Source: Plakobranchus ocellatus (taxonomy: Eukaryota; Mollusca; Gastropoda; Plakobranchidae). Taken from it: a stretch of 25,837 bases of DNA. Made by a program: the position numbers and the translations under genes. A model generated the notes under the pieces. That model had not been told where the DNA came from, made no database searches, and saw nothing but the letters and a program-made list of their open reading frames with translations. Positions within the stretch are counted from its first letter, which is position 1, and the number at the start of each line of letters is the position of its first letter. The stretch is from positions 510,089 to 535,925 of the forward strand of contig BLXT01003727.1 in assembly GCA_019648995.1 (NCBI GenBank), read 5' to 3'. Below, piece by piece: positions 1 through 22,501 of the stretch.

Positions 1-2230
1 AGCAACATTTGAGCGTTTGCATAAGTTAAATGTGCCTTTCTATTGTTACTATGTTAGATAACGAGCTCTGCACCAATGGCAAGTGATACAGTTTTTGAAT
101 ACACGTATCTTCAAGTATGAACTCACCAATATACATGTACTGATTTTTCAAAGTACATGTAGTAGACAGGATGTACATGTATCTTAATTGACAAGTCATT
201 GAAATCACTCCATTTCATATCTGTCTTTTTTCTCTCTTCAGTGTTAGCCCCTCCAACCCCCACCTCTCTCTACTCTCTCACTCTCTTTCCCTCTTTCTCT
301 ATATCTATATATCTCTCTGTCTGTCCCTCTGTGTGTGTGTGCTCTGTTTCTCTTGTTTATTTTGAGCATTGTCTATCCCATTTCTCTCTCTCTCCCGTCT
401 CCCTCAAACCACACAAGCAAACTTACACATGTCCTGCAGGATATGAGGAGAGAGAAAACAGCTTCGGTACAATGACAGTCAATGACACCTAGTATGACGA
501 TGGTTCCTATGACAACGTTTGTAACTGTCTAGTAATTCGTTCATTTTGACCCCTATCGCTACTGTTGCGACTTTTGTCGTGAAGAACGTATGTGCTTTTC
601 CTGCTCTCCTCTCTTTCAAGAATGTGCCAGATATACATGTGTGGCAATATCCCTTTTGTCGATGCAAATGACGCTAATTCCTACAATGTGCCTGTGAATA
701 AAGTAATGATGTCTTGTTCGTCCATGAGGATGATCTCGTGTTGTTATGGAACCTCAGATAAAACAGGTGATCATGATTTTCATTAAATGATTAAAAATGC
801 CTAAGCTGTTTTCTCCAGACCCTCATCAAATGGCCTAGTGCATTGAACTTTCCCGAACAATCGAACATAGAGAAGAAAATGCCATTCAATCAAGGGGGTT
901 AACGAGTTATGGTTTTGGGCTAACGTCAACCACCTTATGCCCTACGGATTTCTTTGTATACATATATTATTAGATCTATTATATCTGGATTTGTTCTTGA
1001 ATAATGGCTTCCAGTTCTAAGACCGGGCTCTTCCATGTTTCTCCAAGCCAACGTAATACAAGATACTTGGGTAGGAGGTGTGAAAAGGTTAGACTAGTCG
1101 AGTCAAACAAATGTTACTTTAGTCTCCCAGCATCCCAAGCCTTCAGATTTGCTTCCGGTACACAAATGTAGCGAGAGAAAAGTGCCGGTAAATGCTGTGA
1201 ATGAGAGAAAGTCTAAACATCGAATTGAAGGATTTGACGGCTTTCAATGGGCTAAATCTTTTCATCAATGAGTTTTGTATATCATTATCATGATTCCTGT
1301 CAAAATTAGAATTATGCAATGTATGATTATTGTAACGGTACATGTGGTATGTTTAATTATGATTGTTTCCCTCTGCTCTTTATACATATATAACTTTTTT
1401 TTATTTAATTTAAATTCTAGGCTAACTAACATCAGAATATGAACACAAACATCTGAATGTACTTATGAAACTCATGAACTTATCTGTTATTTGTTTTTTT
1501 AATTCACCCTGTAAAAATTTAATCAAATTATTTCTCATACCCTTTAAATTAATCCGAATAAAATTTATTCCAATACTATCTCCAATTATCATTATAGCCT
1601 ACGTCTCTTTTAGTTTTAATTTTATTTTAATCTGTTTGTGTTTGCCAGTGGCTCTGTTCATTGTTAGTCATAAGTGTGTGTATTTGTGTGCGTGTGAGTG
1701 TGAGTGTGAAGGTGAAGGAAAGACAAGACTTAGAGTGATCTAGTATTATCTACATTTTATTGTGCTATCTGTGTTAGACTAGAGGAGGAGGAAGAGGAAC
1801 TGTAGCACAATAGGTATAAGTAGAAAGAATTTACTCATAGTGACAGCGGCTGCCACAGATTTAGTCACAGTAAGTTAAATGGTCTGTTGTTGCAGCACTT
1901 GCAGTGGTAGTGGTAAGGATGCAGTTTATTCAGGGAATAGCCGTCTCTCCACTCGTGGCTGTCCTTGAGCTTTGGGCATGTGTCAGTCTGGGGCCAGGGC
2001 TTAGGTGGCAGGCTTCAGCTAAAACCTGGGACAGATTCCCACAGATTTCAGGTCTGGAATGCCGTTTTATCATCAATACAATTAGCAATAGTTGTAGCGG
2101 CAATAATAATACATGTAATACATTAATGTTCGTACTCGTTTTACATGTAAATTAGGAGGAATTTTTGGTCACATTTTCTTCATTGTAGGTTCTGTTGAGG
2201 AGCGGATACAATTATGCAATTTTACTATAT
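1..2230. other. Non-coding left flank
   Basis: No conserved coding sequence found. It holds a CT-rich stretch at 235-400 with short GT runs, three TACATGTA palindromes at 132, 154 and 174, a TAGATCTA at 971, and a short GTGTGA run near 1670-1710. Open frames here are short and composition-driven. Confidence 0.6.
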
Positions 2231-2487
2231 AGGGGGAGCCGTGGCTCACTGATAGGGCAGTTGGCTCCCAAGTCAGAGGTGCGAGGTTCAAATCCCAGGC
2301 CAGGCCAATACAATTTTTCATTGCTCCTCTGTGTCCACCCGGCACAGGTCTCATAAGACCCAGCAAAAGTAAAGGCGGCGAGGAAAGCAATGGCAAATTA
2401 CCTCATAATGCCATATGCCAAGAACAATCAGGACCCTACTCCTGGTTCCCCGATGCTTGGATTAAGGTGGGACCCACTTTACTTTTT
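2231..2487 (+). mobile_element. tRNA-derived SINE, copy 1
   Basis: The tRNA-like head contains an A box (TGGCTCACTGA, 2242-2252) and a B box (GGTTCAAATCC, 2285-2295), the two internal RNA polymerase III promoter elements. The body carries GGAAAGCAATGGCAAATTAC and ends GTGGGACCCACTTTACTT. The copy at 14414-14682 shares head and body in the opposite orientation, so this is a dispersed family. An acceptor arm or functional tRNA fold was not found; it is not a tRNA gene. Confidence 0.88.
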
Positions 2488-4249
2488 TACATATATATAT
2501 CACACATACATTACTATGGTATAAGAGGTTAAAAAGCCACAGCAGCCACATGAAACTCGAAAATTAACAACATTGTGTTACTGTAGTTGAAGAGAACATT
2601 TTGTAAATTACATAAATTGAACAAATTCAGGAAATTGGGGGGGGGGGGGGGGGGGGNGTATCTTACTTCTTCAATTACCATTATTATTAGAAAAGGATTT
2701 TTTTACCCAAAAAAAAATACAAATTAAAGCTGGAGAGATATCTATGGGTGGTCTCTTCTTTTCATTATGGCTTGGAGTCTACACCTAGGTGAAGCTGTAA
2801 ACTAATTCATTACTCAATAACGGTAACAATATTACTTACAGACAAGACAAGATAACATTAAAAAAAACCCAACATTCTTTGAACATCGATATGGTTTTAT
2901 TTTGCATTTCATAAAATTCTCCCACAAATATTTCCCATTCTGATCTAAAACGATGATCTAAGTTTTACATTTTACAGTCTTTTGGTTTTAGTAATAATAA
3001 TGCAACATCAACACATTGGGAACAAGAAAGTGGAAAATTGATTAAATTTAAAGTGAGAGCTGTTCACACTAAACGTTACCAAGAGAAGCATATTTATAAT
3101 CAAGGAAAAGTGTGTGTGTGTGTGTGAGGGGGGAAATTGATGAGCCTTACAAGGTAAACTAGCTCATCCAATTTATATAGGGAATAGCAGGATACATTGT
3201 AATGTTGGATTTTCAGCTTTTTGATATACACTGGTTTCTCTCTACTAGTACTTTGCTTGACACAGGACCAAAGCTTGTCTCAATCATTGATACTCTCTCA
3301 CACAAACTCTGTCTGTGGTGAGACTGTTTAGAAGTAATTGTTTACCAGAAAAAAAAAAAGCCACACCTATACACAGTCAGAGGCATTTCAAGTTTATACA
3401 TTTTTTTCAAGCACTTCTTAAAAAAAAAAAAAATTGCTTTTTATACAGTTTTCTCAAAGGCGTTTGTTGAAAAATCAGACTGATCAATACCAGCTGGAGG
3501 AAACATGAACCCACATCGTCTTGTTGACCAATATATTTTACGAGCAAAGATCTCAGTTGCTGAGAAACCAGCTTGGGGTAGTGCTGTTAAGGTCAGCTCT
3601 GAGTAATTGTGATGTGTACAAGAATGAGAGCCAATGCCAACATTGAAGGAGCAAGATATTTTCTAAGGTGATGTTGCTGGCGATTTCACAACTGAAGTTT
3701 AATGGTTGAGTAGTCTCAAGATAGCCTGCATGTGGGTTTTATTTTAACCCTATCCTCATGTGTGAGGTAATTTTGTTTACCCAAAGGCCGGAATACTTAA
3801 AATGGGAATTTTTCTTTCAGCTTTTCAGTATTCCTCAAAATTTCAATTTGACATATGATTACATAATAATGATTGACAGAAAATCAATATTGAACGGACC
3901 TGAGGTCACTTTTGAAACCCTCCATTTTTTTTAAAGTATTTTTGACTTTGTAAAGTATCGGGTGAGTTTGTTACCCCCCTCATAAAATAGGTATATATCA
4001 ATTTTTTTTACTATATACGGTATGGGGACACACAGTTACCTCACACGTACTGATAAGATTTTGATTCCTGCACAGTTTACAGTGAGCACAATAAAGCTTA
4101 AGATTAATTCAAACCTTGCGAGACAAAATTCATTTCAATTTTTGCTTGTACAAAAGTTTCCAAATATGAACAACAATTACTTAACTGAATCCCTAAAACC
4201 ACCTTGACCACACCTCAAAACTGGAGAGCTCACAAAATCTGTAGGAACC
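2488..4249. other. Non-coding stretch between SINE copy 1 and CDC5L 3' end
   Basis: AT-rich with A- and T-runs, a G run with an N at 2637-2657, and a (GT)n run at 3111-3126. No recognisable gene. A longer CDC5L 3' UTR could extend into it. Confidence 0.55.
2637..2657. repeat. Poly(G) run containing an unresolved base
   Basis: Nineteen or so G followed by N and another G. The true length is uncertain because long G runs sequence poorly. Confidence 0.9.
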
Positions 4250-4898
4250 ATTGTGAGGCAATGTTGGTTTATTTTAATCATTGCCAATACGTATTGTTCC
4301 TATCCAGCTCCTCAAATGATTATGGATCGAAACAAGCTGACAGAAAAGCAGGAGCTAAATATGGAACTTTCAGCACAAAGAAAACAAAACCATGATTAGC
4401 AGCGAAGATAGATTGACACGCTGGATCATCAACTCTTGTCATTTTGTGCACAAAGTTCAGACAAATAAGCAATATTGTCTGATATCTTTCAGACTTTACA
4501 AATGGTGCTCTAAAATGTGCTAAAATAATAAGTAGCAGCAAAATGCTTGATATTTCCTCATTTTTTGTGTGTGAAAAAATAGTGAAAAAAAAAAGAAATA
4601 TTACATGCTGCAAGATTATTATCATCAAATATTTGAACATTGACATGTCTGACTTTCACAGCAAGCTTTTCCCCAGATCACGTATTTCTCAGCTGAGCCC
4701 GACCTGCATCAGAACTGAACCTCACACTGGCATCAATGGTGAGTGTGTCGCTATTTATAAACCGATGCTCCCTCTTACTGCTCTAAAAATTCTAACACCT
4801 CCTACGATTTTACCAGGAACTTTAGACAGAGGGAGGCCTCAGACTTCCAAAACAACAGATCCTGAGTGTATAAGAGTGTGTGGGTTAGTGTGCCAGAC
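4250..4898 (-). other. Probable CDC5L 3' UTR with candidate poly(A) signal
   Basis: Below the stop codon no conserved coding sequence continues. The first canonical AATAAA I find on the minus strand is at 4273-4268, overlapping an ATTAAA at 4278-4273. That would give a 3' UTR of about 0.6 kb ending near 4250. The end point is inference; a later signal is possible. Confidence 0.3.
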
Positions 4899-17871
<12,973 letters not shown>

Positions 17872-18527
17872 TTTGCTTGGTCGAATTCAGCCTCTTCCAC
17901 GTTGGAGTAAAATGCTTAGAACAATAATGTTAATTTCTTAGTATATATAGATTAGATCTATATTGATTAGATTCCAGACAAGGCTTCTTGCTAAAGGTCT
18001 ACTAGTCCTCCGAGTCTGAGTCTGGAAGGCTGAGGAGTAAGTTTGTCGTTTTCTTTACTTTTAGTTTTTCACAAAAAAGAAGAGTTTAGTTTCCGGTTCA
18101 TTTGGAGCATTCGTATTTGAGCCCTATGGTTGAGAAAATAATTAGCTGTCAAAACGTAAATTGAGAATACAACAACAGAAAGTAACATACAAATAAAAAA
18201 AAACTTTGTCATCACTCTAAGAGGGTTTTTGCATTTATTCAGGCTGGTTGATAAGCTTTATATTCATACTTTGCTGGTTTTTGCCCGATTGCAATCCAAG
18301 ATTATTTTTGCAGTGAAAAAAAGATAAAAGTGCCAATTTAAAGGTAGATCTATTTTAAGAAGTGAGCTAATTCAGTATTACATTGAAACGCTTCACAATG
18401 TTAATGGCATTTATAGCGCCCTCCAACGATACAAATTCAATAAAATGAATGCGGTACGGAAAAAACAGGTTGTCAAATAAAAATTTACATTGGTGTCGTA
18501 ATTGCCAACACAATTTTTACTGCGGAA
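17872..18527 (-). promoter_or_regulatory. CDC5L 5' flank / presumptive promoter
   Basis: This is AT-rich sequence just upstream of the CDC5L start, with no open frame of interest. A CCGGAA ETS-type core lies on the minus strand at 18096-18091, about 220 bp upstream of the ATG. Such sites are common in housekeeping promoters; binding here is inference. Two TAGATCTA palindromes occur at 17953 and 18345. I see no TATA box in a clearly useful position. Confidence 0.3.
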
Positions 18528-19075
18528 AGAGAGAAGAGAGAGGAGGAGGAACAGCAACAGCAGCAGTGGCGAGGGGAGAAAGAGGAGGAGGAAAAGAAGA
18601 GAAGAAGGTGAAAGAGTGTATGGAGAAGTGGATGAAGAAGAGAGGGAGGAGAGAGAGGAAGAGGGGGTAATGGCGATTGTTGGATGGTGGATATGGAAGA
18701 AAAAGAGAAGAAAAAGGAAATAGTGGTGGTGGTGATTGAGGTGGTGGTGGAGTAAGAAGATAAGAAAGAAAGGGGAAGAAGTGAAATATGGAATGGTGGT
18801 AGTTATGCCGATAATGGTGGTGGTGGTTGAGGAGAGGGAGAAGGAGAGCCGGTAAGGGAGGAACAGGAGGCAGGGGTGAAAGAATGAGAAGTAGAGGAGA
18901 GGCAGGAAAGGTATAGTAATGATGATGGTGATGGAAAGAGGAAGAAAAGATACGAAGAGAAGGGGACGGAAGGAGAAGAAATGTAGATAGTTAGAAGAAA
19001 AAGAGGAGGGGGGAGGGTCTGGAAATCTGGTGAACCGGGTGGTGGTTTAGGAGGAGGAAGAGGAGGTCCGTAGTT
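18528..19075. repeat. Purine-rich low-complexity block (GGA/GAA and GGT runs)
   Basis: About 550 bp with the plus strand almost all purine: GAGGAGGA, GAAGAAG and GGTGGTGGT runs. Two overlapping frames are open by virtue of composition (Glu/Arg/Gly/Lys strings) but have no recognisable domain. It sits between the CDC5L flank and the retrotransposon remnant. Such mirror-like polypurine tracts can form triplex DNA; that is inference here. Confidence 0.85.
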
Positions 19076-19153
19076 TCGATTTCCCTACGTCATCATCTTG
19101 ATTTTAAGCCTGAAGAGAGTTTCAATATGTCGAGGTGTTAGTGATCATCACCA

Positions 19154-20367
19154 TCAGGTACCTTGTATAGGACAGACATTGGCGATCATGTTCCTCCAAT
19201 CATATCTATTCCCAGATAACCTTATAAAGTTGTTATTGCTATCCTTGCCTATTGTCCATGACTTAAGATTTTCAATAAAAGTTATTCTCTGTCTACCTCT
19301 ACTGCGTTTGCCTTCAATCTTTCCAGTGATTGCTAAGTGTTCTAAACCCTTATGTCGGCAAATATGGCCTAAAACTGTAGTTGCCTCTGTCTAATGGTTT
19401 TAATTAGTGATCGCTCAAGATTAGCCTCTTTCAGAACCAATTCATTTGACTTTTTTTCTGTCCATGATAATCTCATCATTCTTCTGATAAACTCTACTGC
19501 TTCTAGTTTTTTTTCTATTTCTTTGTTTATTGTCCAACACTCACTACTATTCAAAAGTACTGACTATGTTTTAATTACCCTAATTATGTTTCTATTTGCC
19601 AGGAACGGTTTCATTTTTTTGGAATGTATCTTTAGCCATGGCTATTCTTTTACTTATTTCACTTGTGCATTTGCCATCTGATATTATCAGGTAACCTAGA
19701 TATTTGAATTTTGTAACTTGTTTGATTTTTTCGCCTTTGCTAACTTGGGGTTAGAGGATTTCTTTGAGATGACCATACATTCCGTTGTCTTTACATTCAA
19801 AGACAGGCCCATTCTTTCGTCCTCTAAAACTACAGTATCTAGAAGTTTTTGGAGTTGCTTGCCAGATTCTGCTATTAAAACTGTATCATCTGCATACCTG
19901 AGATTATTAAGATTCTCTCCATTTATTTTTAAGCCTGAAATACCATCGATTCCTTAAGATTATTTCACTAGATACAAGTTAAAAAGATCAGGAGACATTA
20001 CACATCCCTGCCTCACACCTCTTTTGGTGGGTTTGAAATCACTATTTTCTCCTTCAATTCTTACAGATGCAGTCTGATCCCAGTATAAATTTCTGATTAC
20101 TCTCATGTCTTTCCCATCGATGTCTAATTTTTCTAGCATACGAAACAGCTCTACATGTCTTACTTTGTCAAAAACTTTAGAATAATCAATGAAACAGAGG
20201 TGGAGATTTTTTTGCATTTCTATACATCTTTCCATAAGCATTGACAGAGTGAATGTTGCATTTCTAGTCTCTTTATCAGGCATAAAGCCAAACTGTTTTG
20301 TAGACATTTCTGGTCTTATACTCTCGCGCATTCTATGCATCAAAAGTGATAGTGATATTACCCCCAT
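19154..20367 (-). pseudogene. 5'-truncated, inactivated RTE-like non-LTR retrotransposon (reverse transcriptase remnant)
   Basis: On the minus strand, reverse-transcriptase motifs occur in order: STKQFGFMPDKETRNATF, CFIDYSKVFDKVRH (motif A), GVRQGCVMSPDLFNLY (motif B), YADDT (catalytic Asp-Asp, 19896-19885), FKYLGYLI, and a C-terminal ECWTINKEIEKKLEAVEFIR and SRGRQR tail ending at TGA 19156-19154. Two in-frame TAA codons (19962-19960, 19956-19954) lie between motif B and YADD. The frame changes between about 19780 and 19735 and again near 19370. Endonuclease and N-terminal RT sequence are missing upstream. It is therefore a dead copy. Assignment to the RTE clade rests on the motif wording and could be a related clade. 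Confidence 0.88.
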
Positions 20368-20403
20368 CTTTAATTATCATTAATCTTCTTTTTTTTTTTT
20401 TTT

Positions 20404-22273
20404 ACCACAAAGATCAACTTAAAGATATTAAAACAAAATGAAACAATTCAGTGCTCATACACACTAGATTGAACAGCACATAGTAGCAAATTAAGTCAGC
20501 AGCGGGTTTCATCTTTTCTTAAATAACATCAAAAAGCAACTCAAAAAAGCTTAAATTAGAAGATAGTTCTTCTCACTCCTTGTGTGGAATGGGAACATTA
20601 AAACAATTGTGTACGCTTCTCACTGTTCCGATCGAGATAATGATCCCAGAGTTTATCGCTCTCTGCAAAGCTTCATGGTGAAGAGAGGGGCCTGGCATTT
20701 GTAACAGCCAGACTATATATTTGGCAAAACATTTTTAATGAACGAGGAATGGGACTTTGACTGAACTCGTGTAAAAAAAGAAAATTTTGATAAACCTTCG
20801 CATTTTATTTTCTAGTAATGTTAAGTTTTTGTCTTCACCAGGAGCGGCTGGGAGTGGTTTGCGCCCTCCTCAAGTTCGGTTGAGTCTTTTAAAAAGCCTA
20901 AGAATACGCCTTTTGGGATTTCATCATTCTCTTCTTATATAGTATAACATAATAAAATTATCTTAGCAAAATTATCTCGGCAGGAATGAAAAGTCAAACA
21001 GTGTTTACTACTTGGTTAATGTTTTGTGCCGTATATTAATGTGTTCTGTAATAAATGATATAACTTTTAATACCCTTAGCAACAGTATTTAAAAATGGCT
21101 ACCGGTGGTCAAGGCCGCGGATTGTCGGCTTCTTCTTGACAAAACTATTTTTTCCCCAATAACGTTCGTTTTGTCAGCGTTTATCATTGACGGTGTTACT
21201 AATACTTGTATGTTTATTGAAGGAAATGCATTTATACAGACTAATTATATTTATTCTCATGTAGATCTATAGCTAGATCACGGTCTCGATTCACATTTAA
21301 GAATATACTAGAGATTTAGATCTAGGCCAATTTGCATTTTAGGAATGACAGGCAAATACAAACCTCAACCACTTATCACGCGCGGCGAAATTGCAGATTA
21401 AAACGGCAGAGATCTAGAATTGTCTCGCAGAGTCAGTGATATGAATGATGATATATAGTTTAAAGAAAGAAAGAATGAATTGTTCTTCCAAATTACTTTT
21501 AATTTTTAAGGTAACTACCCTGCCAGCCATTTGCATTCCTCTGTTGATTCCATGGTTTGAAGTCATAGCGTTCACGAAAAGAACAAAAGCATAAATTTAT
21601 CTTATTTCTTTTAACATGGTGTTTTGCGTTGTGTTTAGTTATTATCTTTTATTACTTTTACAGAGGACACATAGCCTGGCATTAAATGTAAACCTTTAAC
21701 TTATCAACAACCAATTGAGCCAAGCTGTCTTTCCCTTACATGTAAGGAACCCAGGTTGAGCAGTGCAAAAGATCTCCAAAACCCTGCAGAAGAGATCAAA
21801 ATTTAATTCCGACAGCTTAAAAAAAATGTTTTCAATATTATGGTGTTCAATATTTACCTTCTTTTTAAATTGGTTGGTTGCAAGAATAATCATTACACTG
21901 ATTTTAATCCCATACTTAGAATGCTGAAAACATAATAATCCTAAGTTTGCACAAACAATATTTGCATCTTTTCTTTTTTTTTTCTCTTTGCTCTTTCAGT
22001 TATTATTGCTGTTTTTGTTTTGTTTTTGTTCTTTTTTTTTTCTTCTCCTTAGTTCATGCATCAGTTTTTTATTAGTTAAGACTTGACCTCAGACAAGTAT
22101 GTATTATGTTGTCAGTGCTATGGATGCTACCCGCAAAGTCAACCTCTCAATTTTTGTGGGTTTTTTTAATAAGAAGAAGCTATTTTATTTATAAAATTTG
22201 TGACCTTTTTTTAATCAGCAATTCTTTTCTTTCTTATTCTTTACTAATTGAATAAATCCTTTTTTAAATACAG
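20404..22273. other. Intergenic stretch between retrotransposon remnant and MATCAP-like gene
   Basis: AT-rich, with no conserved coding sequence. It should hold the promoter and probably an untranslated first exon of the plus-strand gene. A TATTTAAA word at 21087 is followed at 21095-21139 by a 14-codon reading frame (MATGGQGRGLSASS) in locally CG-richer sequence, which might be part of a 5' leader. TAGATCTA occurs at 21262 and 21317. A 15-base T run is at about 20389-20403. Confidence 0.4.
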
Positions 22274-22318
22274 GCATTAGGAAAATGATAAAGACAAGGA
22301 TATGACTATTGTGAGAAA
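22274..22318 (+). other. Possible 5' UTR segment of the MATCAP-like gene
   Basis: A pyrimidine-rich tract ending AAATACAG at 22273 looks like a 3' splice site 45 bases before the ATG, suggesting a non-coding upstream exon. A TAA in frame with the ATG lies within this segment and supports the ATG at 22319 as the true start. Confidence 0.4.
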
Positions 22319-22501
22319 ATGACGAAAAAGAAAAAGAAAGTTTCTCCATTAAACAGCAAATACTCTGCAGTGTCTTTCAAAATAGAGGAAACAGTAGTGA
22401 CAGCTCAGCCCAAATCAGTGCCTGTGAATCTTGCAGAGGAAAAGGCCAGGTTCATAAAGACAGGGCTAACACCGCGATTTCAAGTTCAGGATCCATCCAA
22501 G
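22319..22501 (+). CDS. MATCAP-like exon 1 (residues 1-61)
   Basis: Begins at an ATG with A at -3 and an upstream in-frame stop. It encodes a basic N-terminus then VPVNLAEEKARFIKTGLTPR and FQVQDPSK. It ends in phase 0 at GTAAAA; intron 1 is 1100 bp. Confidence 0.85.

Noticed and set aside
199..492. 97-codon frame with a hydrophobic, Ser/Leu-rich start
   Set aside because: The composition comes from a CT-rich simple-sequence tract; it resembles a signal peptide only by chance.
1904..2155. 83-codon plus-strand frame with moderately complex sequence
   Set aside because: No domain recognised and no flanking splice sites or partner exons; possibly an unrecognised repeat, but not supportable as a gene.
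2242..2295. Possible tRNA gene from A and B boxes
   Set aside because: No closed cloverleaf, and the head is joined to a body repeated at 14414-14682, so it is a SINE.
18449..18723. Two overlapping plus-strand open frames of 73 codons
   Set aside because: They are strings of Glu, Arg, Lys and Gly produced by the purine-rich low-complexity block; no domain or splice support.
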